Assembly: GCA_015179025.1 (NCBI GenBank)
Contig: WHUX01000028.1
Coordinates: 372,001-436,000, forward strand
Length of the DNA stretch: 64,000 nucleotides
Direction of reading: 5' to 3'
DNA from: Terfezia claveryi
Lineage: Eukaryota; Ascomycota; Pezizomycetes; Pezizales; Pezizaceae
Positions 21,311 through 31,879 of the stretch are shown piece by piece. The notes beneath the pieces are model-generated. The model made no database searches and was not told where the DNA came from. It saw nothing but the letters and a program-made list of their open reading frames with translations. The translations under genes were made by a program, and so were the position numbers. Within the stretch, counting starts at the first letter, position 1. Each line of letters begins with the position of its first letter.

Positions 21311-21860
21311 CTACGGCCACTAGCAGCTGGAGAAGAAGCTGGTGCCCCACCACAATTATACTCGAGTCAGTTGGCGTTTGGTATAATGGTGGATGGAATC
21401 GGCATACTATTCTTGGACAGTTCTATCATGCACCCGCAGCCACGGGCCCCACCATTCCACTCAGACCTAGATGCTAGGATAGAGAGTGTAAAGTTGAAGT
21501 GCGCCAACATGCAGATTTTTTTAAGGATACTTCTTAATTCTTTCTCGGTAATTTGCATCTGTTTCAGCTGATCTGGGGAAGGGGCCAGGGAATGGCCCCG
21601 GAGTGGGATAATCGACCAAGCCTCCTAGTGACAATAAGTTATAGCACTGCACTAGAATACACCAGCCTGTGGCCGGTGGTGGGTGATATAAAACAAGGCT
21701 GCATACGGCGTATGACCATTACACCCAAGACTGAAGGAGTAAGAAACCTCAGGAAAAATTCTCACCGTAGCTTCACTCGGTGCCATCTTCTCTTATCTCG
21801 GGAGCGTCCTCCCCTACCGAGGCCGTGAAAGGGAGGAACACAGCAGCGAGAGACCAAGTA

Positions 21861-22519
21861 CAGTTGAACCTAGCTATACCGGACGGCCAAATCAGATCCC
21901 TGCCGTCCGGTTTAACTCAGGATCCGGTAAAGCAAATTTGCGGCGCTGCGGCGGGGTATCCCCTTTGAAAGAAAAATGCATACCTGTGGAGAGAGTAGAG
22001 AGCCCATAAGAGTTTGTTTTTATCTGCTGGCTAGTACGGATATTCTGATATTCATTGGGAGTGGGAAAATGTTATGGATTATGAGTTAATTGGTTGGCAT
22101 CACAAATATCTTCAGATTTACAGCAAGCAACTTCCATCAGTAGCTAGTATGCTTACTTTCGAAACTGAAGATGTTACAAACCCAGTAACTGTACTAGATC
22201 CTGGAGTAGCGGAAAGTGCAGAAGCATGCAGTCTGGTTGCACAACCTCTCGTAGGAAGCATGGTCATTCAGGCTGGAATTCCTCAGTAATCTATTACCGA
22301 AGCAACTTCGGGATGTTTGGCCTTCTAAGTAGATTCGGCTTACCTAGGTATATTTGTATGTAGTTATGTTTTAAGATCGATAAATCTCCACTCCGGTCCG
22401 GTTCTTCTACAGTCCGGTATAACGAGGAAATTTAGGTGAAAAACTAAAAAATCATCCGAGGCCGTCCGTTATAGCAAGGTTTCCACTATAACGAGTTCCG
22501 GTATAGCTAGGTTCAACTA
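21861..22519. mobile_element. Short pogo/Tc1-like DNA element (MITE-like)
   Basis: A 22-bp perfect inverted repeat (21862-21883 with 22497-22518) starting CAGTTGAACC is flanked by TA on both sides (21859-21860, 22520-22521), as expected for the Tc1/mariner-pogo group. The right outermost base is A instead of G. Subterminal GGACGGCC/GGCCGTCC blocks extend the symmetry. At about 660 bp it is too small for an intact transposase; the 71-codon ORF at 22074-22289 shows no recognisable motif. Confidence 0.75.
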
Positions 22520-22899
22520 TAGAACAATATATACCGTCCTAATATAGAGGAACAAAGGAAGAAGAAAGGAGAACAATTCTGGGACCCCTTAAAGGAGGGG
22601 AAAGAAAGGAAAATAAGAAAGACATCTTTGAAGCGGGAAGGATGTATACAGACTGTGGAAGCTACTTAGATATCAAGTTAGAAAAGGTAGCTAGTGAACC
22701 GTTCTTTCATCGACCAGCATATCGGAGGTGTATGTGTGTTGTTATCCAATTTGTATGGGAAAGGTACTTGAACCATTCTTCAAACTTCTGGGATTTTCAC
22801 CCAAAGCATTTTCCATTTGACATTGCATCCAAGGAGCAAAAACTCTGAGCCCTTATTGAAATCAAAATTTAGAGCTTTGGGTGAAGTTTGCTCTCGTGA

Positions 22900-22954
22900 C
22901 CAGACTCTTAGTGCCTACGCTGTAATTATTTTAGTGCTACGGCTAAGAGTCTGG
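22900..22954. repeat. Left subterminal hairpin
   Basis: CCAGACTCTTAG at 22900-22911 pairs with CTAAGAGTCTGG at 22943-22954. The same ends recur in the right hairpin (25782-25823). A block CTCTC(G/A)TGACCAGACTC at 22891 is also found at about 25447. Confidence 0.8.
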
Positions 22955-22975
22955 TAGTAACCTACTCCGAAATTG

Positions 22976-23013
22976 CCACGCTAGTTCCTCCGAGCTCGGA
23001 GGAACTAGCGTGG
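22976..23013. repeat. 38-bp perfect palindrome
   Basis: Each half reads CCACGCTAGTTCCTCCGAG toward a central GAGCTC, with no loop. The right-hand hairpin (25711-25761) has a related core, CTAGCATCTCCGAGC, so the two probably descend from one module. Confidence 0.9.
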
Positions 23014-23170
23014 AAACTATGCAATACGCTAGTGGCTTCGGAGCAGAATATGTAATACTATATAGAAAAGTATTTGTTTTTGAATGGAAATTGATTTTTG
23101 AACATCTCAACAAAAACATTCCGGAACACTGCCGGAACACTGTTCTCGGTCCCAGACTCTTGTAGATACT

Positions 23171-24332
23171 TGCTCAGCGCCTTATATGCTTGCTCCGGAC
23201 AATATTGGCTTGCTCGGTGGTGTCTCATATGCTTGCTCCAGGCAACATAGGCTCGCTCAGTGCCTTATATGCTTGCGCCGGACAATATTGGCTTGCTCGG
23301 TGGTGTCTTATATGCTTGCTCTAGGCAATATATCCTTGCTCGGTGCCTCATATGCTTGCTCCGGGCAATATATTCTTGCTCAGTGCCTTATATGCTTGTT
23401 CCGGGCAATATAGGCTCGCCCAGTGCCTTATATGCTTGCTCCAGACAATATTGGCTTGCTCGGTGGTGTCTTATACGCTTGCTCCAGGCAATATGTGCTT
23501 GCTCGGTGCCTTATATACTTGCTCCGGACAATATTGGCTTGCTCGGTGGTGTCTCATATGCTTGCTCCGGGCAACATAGGCTCGCTCAGTGCCTTATATG
23601 CTTGCTCCGGACAGTATTGGCTTGCTCGGTGGTGTCTTATAGGCCTGCTCCGGGCAATATATTCTTGCTCCGTGCCTTATATGCTTGTTCCGGGCAATAT
23701 AGGCTCGCTCAGTGCCTTATATGCTTGCTCCGGACAGTATTGGCTTGCTCGGTGGTGTCTTATAGGCCTGCTCCGGGCAATATATTCTTGCTCAGTGCCT
23801 TATATGCTTGCTCCAGGCAATATGTGCTTGCTCGGTGCCTTATATACTTGCTCCGGACAATATTGGCTTGCTCGGTGGTGTCTCATATGCTTGCTCCGGG
23901 CAACATAGGCTCGCTCAGTGCCTTATATGCTTGCTCCGGACAGTATTGGCTTGCTCGGTGGTGTCTTATAGGCCTGCTCCGGGCAATATATTCTTGCTCC
24001 GTGCCTTATATGCTTGTTCCGGGCAATATAGGCTCGCTCAGTGCCTTATATGCTTGCTCCGGACAGTATTGGCTTGCTCGGTGGTGTCTTATAGGCCTGC
24101 TCCGGGCAATATATTCTTGCTCAGTGCCTTATAGGCCTGCTCCGGGCAATATATTCTTGCTCAGTGCCTTATATGCTTGTTCCGGGCAACATAGGCTCGC
24201 TCAGTGCCTTATATGCTTGCTCCGGACAGTATTGGCTTGCTCGGTGGTGTCTTATATGCTTGCTCCAGACAATATTAGGTTGCTCGGTGGTGTCTCATAT
24301 GCTTGCTCCGGGCAATATAGGCTTTATAGGAG
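23171..24332 (+). repeat. Minisatellite array, forward arm
   Basis: About 28 tandem units of 40 or 43 bp, typified by TATGCTTGCTCCGGGCAATA and GGCTTGCTCGGTGGTGTCT. The 43-bp type carries an extra GGT before the joint. Blocks of several units recur (for example near 23601, 23722, 23935 and 24056), indicating unequal exchange. Long overlapping ORFs (up to 367 codons, 23260-24363) exist only because this strand of the unit lacks stops in all frames; I do not regard them as genes. Confidence 0.95.
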
Positions 24333-24342
24333 CAAGCCTGTA

Positions 24343-25152
24343 TTTCCCGGAGCAGGCCTATAAGGCACCGAGTGAGCGTATATTGCCTAGAGCAAGCATA
24401 TAAGACACCACCGAGCAACCTAATATTGTCTGGAGCAAGCATATAAGACACCACCGAGCAACCTAATATTGTCTGGAGCAAGCATATAAGACACCACCGA
24501 GCAAGCCAATACTGTCCGGAGCAAGCATATAAGGCACTGAGCGAGCCTATATTGCCTGGAGCAAGCATATAAGACACCACCGAGCAACCTAATATTGTCC
24601 GGAGCAAGTATATAAGGCACCGAGCAAGCACATATTGCCTGGAGCAAGCATATAAGGCACTGAGCAAGAATATATTGCCCGGAGCAGGCCTATAAGGCAC
24701 CACCGAGCAAGCCAATACTGTCCGGAGCAAGCATATAAGGCACTGAGCGAGCCTATGTTGCCCGGAGCAAGCATATGAGACACCACCGAGCAAGCCAATA
24801 TTGTCCGGAGCAAGTATATAAGGCACCGAGCAAGCACATATTGCCTGGAGCAAGCATATAAGGCACTGAGCAAGAATATATTGCCCGGAGCAGGCCTATA
24901 AGGCACCACCGAGCAAGCCAATACTGTCCGGAGCAAGCATATAAGGCACTGAGCGAGCCTATATTGCCTGGAGCAAGCATATAAGACACCACCGAGCAAG
25001 CCAATACTGTCCGAAGCAAGCATATAAGGCACTGAGCGAGCATATGTTGCCCGGAGCAATATGAGGCACCGAGCAAGCATATATTGCCTGGAGCAAGCAT
25101 ATAAGACACCACCGAGGAAGCCTATATTGTCCGGAGCAAGCATATAAGGCAC
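24343..25152 (-). repeat. Minisatellite array, inverted arm
   Basis: About 19-20 units of the same family in opposite orientation, joined to the forward arm around 24333-24345. A rarer variant with ATTAGGTTGC occurs at 24270-24290 and again in several units just right of the centre, so near-centre units are mirror-matched. ORFs on the minus strand (up to 192 codons) have the same artefactual origin. Confidence 0.95.
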
Positions 25153-25420
25153 CTTCACTAAGACCAACCCATTAAAATGTAGACCTGAGCCCGGAGCAGC
25201 TTTCTAGCTTTCTAGTCTCATAGGTTACTTAGAATAGCCAAAGTAAATGCTGCTCCGAGATCAAGTTACTGCCTCGAGACTATAATATAGTAGATAGTTG
25301 ATACTCATAACCCCTCCAACTAAGACCAACCCATTGAAAACCTAAGCTTTCTAGCTTTCTAGTCTTATAGGTTACTTAGTATAGCCACAGAAAATCTTGC
25401 TCCGAGATCAAATCGCTGCT
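25153..25420. repeat. Tandem direct duplication of about 140 bp
   Basis: About 25153-25290 and 25312-25425 share ACTAAGACCAACCCATT, CTTTCTAGCTTTCTAGTC, ATAGGTTACTTAG and GCTCCGAGATCAA in order. A second, shorter tandem repeat follows at 25481-25585 (AAATCCTGTCC...CTCTCAAAACTA). They lie between the inverted array and the right palindrome and have no counterpart on the left. Confidence 0.75.
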
Positions 25421-25710
25421 CCAAGACAGTAGGTGAGATATCCTTGCTCTCATGACCAGACTCTTAGTGCCTCTGTAAATCAAGAGTCAAACCAAATCCT
25501 GTCCGACTCTCAAAACTAAAGATAATACCAAATCGAGTCAAACTAAATCCTGTCCAACTCTCAAAACTAGAGATAATACATTCTCAAATGAACGAAATCC
25601 CGAACGAATGCTTTGGTAGACATTTATTCTGCTGTTGTCGTTATGACAATTGTGTATGCTTATGAAATATGCAGCACAAAACAACGCTAGTAGCTCCGAA
25701 AACAGGCTAT

Positions 25711-25761
25711 GCACGCGCTAGCATCTCCGAGCGTTTTGAGCTCGGAGATGCTAGCGCGTGC
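25711..25761. repeat. Hairpin with a 22-bp perfect stem
   Basis: 25711-25732 pairs fully with 25740-25761 around a 7-base loop. It is flanked by copies of a CTCCGAAA/TTTCGGAG spacer that also borders the left palindrome. Confidence 0.9.
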
Positions 25762-25781
25762 AGTTTCGGAGCAGTTTAGTA

Positions 25782-25836
25782 CCAGACTCTTGCAGATAAA
25801 AGTTATCACCGCCAAGAGTCTGGGACCGAGAACAGT
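25782..25836. repeat. Right subterminal hairpin and inverted end
   Basis: CCAGACTCTTG (25782-25792) pairs with CAAGAGTCTGG (25813-25823). The second arm extends to 25836 as the inverted copy of 23139-23162. Confidence 0.85.
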
Positions 25837-25944
25837 AGCCTCGTAGTAACCAGTCTGTTGTCTCTGGGGGAGTTGCGAGGTCACGAACACTACAAATATT
25901 AACCTGGATACGAGGCTAGGATAAATGAGCGACTAACAAAAGTC

Positions 25945-26747
25945 TAGTCTGGTTGGCACAAGCCCCTCGAAAGAGGACAAAAGTCTGAAAGTTAACGTGA
26001 AAGTACCAGTATCATCACATCAACGTTGCTTTTGAAACACAACTACCGAAAATGTTTCAGATGAGATTCCCTGGAAAGCCGTGAATCGATGATAATCTGG
26101 CTATTGCATTGCATATCAGATTAATATGGTCATAGGTACTCTGTAATTGTTCCAAGATGTGGCGAATTAACTAACCTTTTGTTTTATTTTGTTTTTTTCG
26201 CCAGGAACTTTTTTCGGTGATGTGCCGATTAGCTGATTTCAGTGAACACAGGAATGTGCAGGATTCAAATATGTACTCGTTGTCCGAATTGAAATCCTGT
26301 GTTGGTGATGGATGCATGATTAGCAGCAGATGAGGTAAGTAGCTAGATGTTGTTAAACACACGAGAACAGGCGCACGCGGCCCGGGCCGGAGGGGGGGGG
26401 GGTTTGGAGATTAATTCTCGCTTATGTATGCACATCGATATATTTCTTTATGTTGTACATATATATATTTTCCTATTGCTTTTTTCTTTCTTCTCATCAG
26501 CCTGTGTAAGAAACGTTCATTGTTTATTTTCTCATGTTGTCCTCTACTTTTTCAAGAGTACTATAGTCTATCAGGCGAGGCATGTAAGAAACCCTTCAAT
26601 TCTTTAACGCTAGATTTTTGTACCTTGGTTCAGGAGAGCTGGAGACTGAGGCTTGGTACAAACTTCCTTTTGAGAAGGCCTCAAGGGCCCCAGTCTAGTC
26701 TCCATTGCTAACCCGGAAATGCAGGCCTGGGAATTCCAACCAGACTA
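25945..26747. mobile_element. Candidate 0.8-kb inverted-repeat element with TAGTCTGGTTGG ends
   Basis: A 12-bp perfect inverted repeat, TAGTCTGGTTGG at 25945-25956 and CCAACCAGACTA at 26736-26747, could mark a non-autonomous DNA element with TA at its edges. The left end extends as GGCACAAGCCCCTCG, shared in inverse with 62861-62885. No coding content is recognised; a run of G lies near 26391-26402. Confidence 0.4.
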
Positions 26748-26749
26748 GG

Positions 26750-29356
26750 AAATCCCTAATCTTGCGATAGTTAGCATTCTTTTTGATTTACTCTAGTTTT
26801 AGGCTCAAGCGACATGTAGCTAAAAATCATTGACGGGCTAGTACTATATGAGCGAATGATTATCCCTGGACTGTCCAGTCAGACAGGGATGCCTAAATTG
26901 TCGAAGGGAACTAATATTAGAGGGGATACAACGTCTTATTTATAGAGTCTTGATATTGATACTAAATAATATGACCAAGGGCCGGATGGTAACATTAGGG
27001 GGAAAAAGTTAATAGGGTGAACTGGTGGGAGGATTTCTCTTCCTATGGGGTGTGTGTATACACAGGATTTTCCTCACCCCACATGCGCACTAGATTATGA
27101 ACCACGATATTGACTCATTGCACTGGATTTTTCCGTGAATACAAGGCTCTCTGCAGCGATTTATCATTGGACAAACTGGCTATAGTTAATACTTTCAATT
27201 ACACGGTTCTGCGCCGGCTAGAGATGGCACAAGTATACGTCCAGATACTTGAATCGGACCACTCCTAAAATGAACGTTCTATGGTATCAAATGCGAAAAT
27301 ATCAGTACATTGCGATCTATGGTTTGACCAGCGCTAGTCCATTACCCCATAGCCAGCGCCGCTTGGTCCAGGCCCAGCTCTATTATCGCTAGGGTTTTAT
27401 TGTTCCGGGATTGGTGCGGGCTTGGACATACGTTTGCTTGTCAGGGTAACTAATCTTTGAAATAATCGAGAGTTTAACATACGTAAGTTACATTCACCAC
27501 ATTAACTTGTTATTGGATCTAGAACTCAATATCTTTGTATACTTCAATAACCCTTTTCGAAGAGGGTCCGAATCCTTATTGTTGGATGGATTGGAACCCT
27601 ATCAAAGAAACCCTCCTTCCCTTCCCACCTTCCGACGGGCCCCGTTCATAGTGCTTGCGGCATGCGTTTGGGTTTTTTTCCATTAAAATACGTAGCTATT
27701 CGTTGCCAACCCAAGCCATCATCTCTACACCGGTTAACCAATAATTGAGTCTCTAGTTATCCAAATTGAGGCCTTTCGGGTAGGAGGCTCCGGATTCGGT
27801 GGAACATAACTCTCCGGTCGGCGGTGATTGGACTGGCATCATATGGTCGAGGAAGGCCCGTCTTCTAGGAGCCTGGACCGGACTAGTACATTAGTATGCT
27901 CCACTGTCAGTTACAATAGTGCCGTTGTTTGCGCGGTTTCTCTGCTTGTTAGTGCAGAGTTTGACAAAGTTTCTCTAAATTGCTGCATTTTCCGATAGAA
28001 AGGGTATCGGACCTCATTGTATCCTTGGATATCTAAGAGTTGTTCCACTCCTGAAGCTTGTTTACTCGGATATGGTGGATATGGAACTGTCTATCATGAT
28101 GATAAAAAAGATTTGATGGCAAAACACATAGGATATATACACCCCACTGCCCAAGCAACCTCTCCATCATACCCACCCTACAGACTCTCAGACTTGTTGT
28201 TTGAACTTCTAGTAATTTGCACAATGGTGGAAACAAAGGGCAAGAGAATGGACAAAGGATATGTCACAGGATGGGCAGATTCTCTCGCAGGCAACCATCT
28301 GTGACAATGATGAGAAGGATCATAATACCCCTAGGCAACAGAGATGCATGGATGTTGAGAGCTAAATGCCAATGCCCGAATAACGGCTTTCATCTAACTA
28401 GTTCCCCGCTGCCGGTTCAAACAGCAAAGTGCAGCTGAGACGAGGATGGAACACATACAGACAGGAATCTATGGTGAAGCTTGGTCTGATACCTCAACAG
28501 ATTCGTATTTGCAAGATTTCCCATCGGGGCTCATCACTGACATTGGGTGGGCTTTTGCACTCACGCATCTTGGTCTGTCCTCCGCTCCGCAGGAACAATG
28601 GTATGGGGTAGAGTTCATGAGTTTCGTGCGCGCCAAACACCATAAGCACCACCTCTTCGTTTGATGTTATCCAGGCTGTAGCAAAGGTTAATGCAGCAGA
28701 TGCAGGTACTGTTCTGCGGTACTGATCTGCGGTTCCTGGGAGCGAGAACTGCACTTCCTAGGCATAGCCGAAAGGACTGGACTGAAATATCAGTTATGTC
28801 CTTACGAGTCGGGCTTATGGTACTACTGGGAATAGTGTCTGACATACGCTCGCAGGTGATCCAACGATTGGTATTCAACTTGAGAGATAGCCCACCTGCT
28901 TCATACGATGCACAGCCTGCGGCTCTTGATTTCCATTACCGGTGTCTGCATAGATGACATCAGGAAGTTGGATCCTATTGCATTCATAAGATTAAGAAAT
29001 TCTCGTTCTCGCCGAAACGTGATTTGCAACTGGTGTGTTCATGGCCAGCTTTCAAAGTTAGTCATGTGATAGAATTTGGGGCACTACCCAACCTGGTAAT
29101 TGGCCATAGGCGCGCCAAGAAACGGCTACTTCTGCGTCAGCAACCAGAACTATCGTCTCGGGAATAGATACATACATAGCCTCATTTTAAGAGAAACCAC
29201 TATGACTCAGGCCGTAGATTGGGCCCCTTAAATATCCAGCAAAGAGTGATATTCCTATTACTACGTCCTGAAAAGAAAGGATTTGAAGCCTTACAATATA
29301 CCACTGTACTAGTACGCGTATTGCATAAGATTCCCATATACCCATAATACCCAAAG
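26750..29356. other. Intergenic; possible unrecognised gene fragments near 28.0-28.95 kb
   Basis: Open stretches at 28017-28304 and 28446-28664 on the plus strand could be broken coding sequence. I recognise no domain and cannot join them by convincing splice sites, so I call no gene. The rest shows nothing. Confidence 0.4.
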
Positions 29357-30529
29357 ATGTCTACCCCATCGCCTCCTTCACCCCCCAAAGCTCGCTTCCA
29401 GCTCCTCTCAGATATCCACCTCGAGCTCCCCCCCCCTCCCGCCGACCGTGGCAAACCAATAATTTTCACCTGTCCCCAACCCGCACCTTCCACCTCCCCT
29501 CTCAAATGTATTTCCCGCTTCATCCCCTCGGGCTGGCTCAACAGTATCACTAAACCCGAAACAAGCCCCGCTACAGCCCACCCCCCACCAATCCCACCAA
29601 CTCAGGGTATGAGCTATGAATTATTCCCCATCCCCAAGACTTCCGCACCATATCTCCTCCTAGCCGGGGATATTGGGAATCTCTCCCACTACCAACAATA
29701 TCTCGCATTCCTTCGCATCCAGGCAGAGAAGTTTAACCACATCTACCTTGTTTTGGGTAACCACGAATTCTACCATCTTCCTGGTGGCCATGCCGAAGGC
29801 CTCGCTCTCGCGGCGCAGTTGGAAAAAGAGTTGAATGGGAAGCTTACAGTGTTGAGTAGAAAGAGGGTGGATTTCGTGAATGAGGGTGTCACGGTTTTAG
29901 GGTGTACATTGTGGTCTAGAATCACGGAAAGACAGAAGGAGAGGATTAGTGGGGCTGTTAGTGATTTCAGGGGAACGATTAAAGGGGAGTGGGGGGTTGA
30001 GGAGCATAATAGGGAGTGTGAGAGGGATATGGAGTGGTTAAAGAGTCAATTGAATGGAATTGAAGAAGAGGATAAGGAGGGGAGGGGGATGATGGCGGAA
30101 AGATGGGGGATGGGAAAAGATGGGAGCGGGAAATCGAAATGGAAGGTACTTGTTGCGACGCACCATTCGCCCACATATTGGAAGTGTTCGAAGCCCCAGC
30201 ATGAGGGGCGGGATTTGAGTAGTGCGTTTTGCACGGAGCTGTTATTCACTGGAAACATTAATGAAGGTTATGGCAAGGCAACATCGGATGCACTTGTTAA
30301 CTGGAAAGGAAGTGAGAAGATCGCTGTATGGGCCTTTGGACATACGCACTTCTGTACAGACTATATTTGGTCTGGGGAGAGTGCGCCTTCCCAGGACGGA
30401 GAGCTCTCGCAGCCAATAGACGACACCAATACAAGCCCCCGGAAGGTTCGCATCGTTGCTAACCAAAGGGGGTATTGGATAAGTAGTGAGGATAATAGGT
30501 TTGACCCGGGTTTTGTGCTAGAGGTATAA
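29357..30529 (+). CDS. Calcineurin-like metallophosphoesterase
   Basis: A 390-residue, single-exon protein that likely hydrolyses phosphate esters with two bound metal ions; the substrate is unknown. The metallophosphatase motifs appear in order: Asp19-Ile-His21 (SDIH), Gly104-Asp105 (AGDIG), Gly134-Asn135-His136-Glu137 (GNHE), His269-His270 (THHSP) and Gly-His329-Thr-His331 (GHTH). A Pro-rich segment between the first two motifs is typical of fungal members. I see no signal peptide or membrane segment, so it is probably cytosolic. The ATG at 29357 has a purine at -3 and is the first in frame. It runs tail-to-tail with the SANT gene, 420 bp away. Confidence 0.88.
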   Translation: MSTPSPPSPPKARFQLLSDIHLELPPPPADRGKPIIFTCPQPAPSTSPLKCISRFIPSGWLNSITKPETSPATAHPPPIPPTQGMSYELFPIPKTSAPYLLLAGDIGNLSHYQQYLAFLRIQAEKFNHIYLVLGNHEFYHLPGGHAEGLALAAQLEKELNGKLTVLSRKRVDFVNEGVTVLGCTLWSRITERQKERISGAVSDFRGTIKGEWGVEEHNRECERDMEWLKSQLNGIEEEDKEGRGMMAERWGMGKDGSGKSKWKVLVATHHSPTYWKCSKPQHEGRDLSSAFCTELLFTGNINEGYGKATSDALVNWKGSEKIAVWAFGHTHFCTDYIWSGESAPSQDGELSQPIDDTNTSPRKVRIVANQRGYWISSEDNRFDPGFVLEV

Positions 30530-30952
30530 TATTAGTAGTAGATTGCTCATGAGACGTAATATTTATAGCTTATTTTATATGGTTATTGAGAAACATTCAA
30601 AAAGAATGTACCTACATCAGAGTTTACCAATAACAAGCAGTGAACTGTCTCTAGCTCCGATACAATGTAACTGCAGAAATTTATCCATGCTCTATCTCCC
30701 TTCACTCTTCGAAGTGATCACTATACAGGAGGGTCGTGTCAACCAGACTAACGTAGTGAATACATCAGACAGTACTTACCTGCGTAAGGTCACCTACGTT
30801 TCAGCCATAAAACACCCATTTCATGTCCCGTACCTATTACATGACAAAAAACTACGCAACATAACTTTCGAATTTACTACCGTACATGTCATATTCTAAT
30901 GCATTATAGCCGACCTAAAGTATGGATAGTTTCCCTCCGAACAGTGCAAGGA

Positions 30953-31879
30953 CTATCTGCTTATAGAACTCTTCATCACTGGCTCTTGATTTCCTTTTGT
31001 CATCTCCTTGATCTTATTCTCACATGCTACCTTGGTAAACTTCGTCTCATTAAGCTCCTTATTCATGCGATCCGCCAGTGCAGTAAATGGGTCTTTCACG
31101 ATCGCGTCATAGATTGTTTTGACAGTCTTGACCTCTTCATCAGACCAGGTGATAATATGCTTAAGTTTCTTTTTCCACCTGTTTGTGGCCATTCCTGCGT
31201 CCACTACTAGTGTGGTGGAGCTTGTGGGAAGCTTGTTTAAGGCAGCCGCGATTTCTTTCCACGGGGTTTTTGTTGCATGGAGAGCGATGATTATCTCGTC
31301 CTCGGCTGAAGTCCATACTTTCCTTTCCACACCCTTGATGCCAGCCATTTTTCCTTTGGGCGTATGTTCCCCATCACCTGAAGCGTCGCTATGATTTGTG
31401 TTGTCGCGATCAGGTGGTGGCGTGGTAACGAGTCCTGCGGAGCCCATTCTTCCTTCTGCACCAGTTTTATTCTTTGTCCCTCCACCCTTCCCTTTCTTAC
31501 TAGCACCAGTTGCCTTTTTCACCGACACCTTGCCTTTATTCTTAACAGCGCTAGCCTTCTTTCGTCCCTTCTTCGTCTTTGTCCCCTTCCCAGTTTCATT
31601 GGTGGCCCCAGAACTTTCGTTCTCACCATCCAGTGAAGCTCCGTGAGCAAGGTCAGATGCACCATCAAGTGCAGCACTGTCACTTGGGCTGGAAGCGCGT
31701 TTACGTTTTGCCCCCTTGACAATATCATCTTCTTGCCCAGTTACCACCTCTTTGACCAACTCCCCACCTGGAGTGATATCGCTTGGCTTCATATTTATGG
31801 CCACGGAGTTGCTAGCTCCACCCCCATGAGTGGCAGTCCCACTCTCGTTCTCTGGGGATTCAATAGAGGCTGTTGCCAT
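30953..31879 (-). CDS. Myb/SANT-like DNA-binding protein
   Basis: 308 residues, one exon. The N-terminal half is acidic and Ser/Gly-rich, followed by a Lys-rich stretch (KGTKTKKGRKK...KKATGASKKGKGG, about residues 97-136) typical of nuclear or chromatin proteins. A Myb/SANT-like helix bundle follows: VWTSAEDEIIIALHATKTPWKEIAAAL and then NRWKKKL, about residues 188-236. A second helical segment after it (ITWSDEEVKTVKTIYDAI...ADRMNKEL) ends with a basic tail. It probably binds DNA as a regulator, but I recognise no specific ortholog. ATG 31879 is the first in frame. Confidence 0.75.
   Translation of the reverse strand: MATASIESPENESGTATHGGGASNSVAINMKPSDITPGGELVKEVVTGQEDDIVKGAKRKRASSPSDSAALDGASDLAHGASLDGENESSGATNETGKGTKTKKGRKKASAVKNKGKVSVKKATGASKKGKGGGTKNKTGAEGRMGSAGLVTTPPPDRDNTNHSDASGDGEHTPKGKMAGIKGVERKVWTSAEDEIIIALHATKTPWKEIAAALNKLPTSSTTLVVDAGMATNRWKKKLKHIITWSDEEVKTVKTIYDAIVKDPFTALADRMNKELNETKFTKVACENKIKEMTKGNQEPVMKSSISR

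Larger units (their letters stand above)
22890..25836. mobile_element. Foldback-like element with inverted minisatellite arrays
   Basis: A 24-bp perfect inverted repeat (23139-23162 with 25813-25836) brackets two minisatellite arrays in opposite orientation. Outside or beside it lie, on the left, a hairpin (22900-22954) and a 38-bp perfect palindrome (22976-23013); on the right, a 22-bp-stem hairpin (25711-25761) and a second CCAGACTCTT hairpin (25782-25823). The side modules are mirror images in order and share sequence, so the whole 3 kb is organised as a large palindrome. This resembles foldback transposons. No transposase and no clear target duplication are visible. Confidence 0.65.

Noticed and set aside
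23186..25167. Multiple ORFs of 75-367 codons in the minisatellite arrays
   Set aside because: They arise from a stop-free repeat unit read in rotating frames; no domain, start context or codon signal supports a protein.
22890..25836. CRISPR-like array
   Set aside because: Units are contiguous tandem repeats without unique spacers, in a eukaryotic genome.
28017..28664. Possible two-exon gene
   Set aside because: No recognisable domain, and no splice pair joining the open stretches convincingly.
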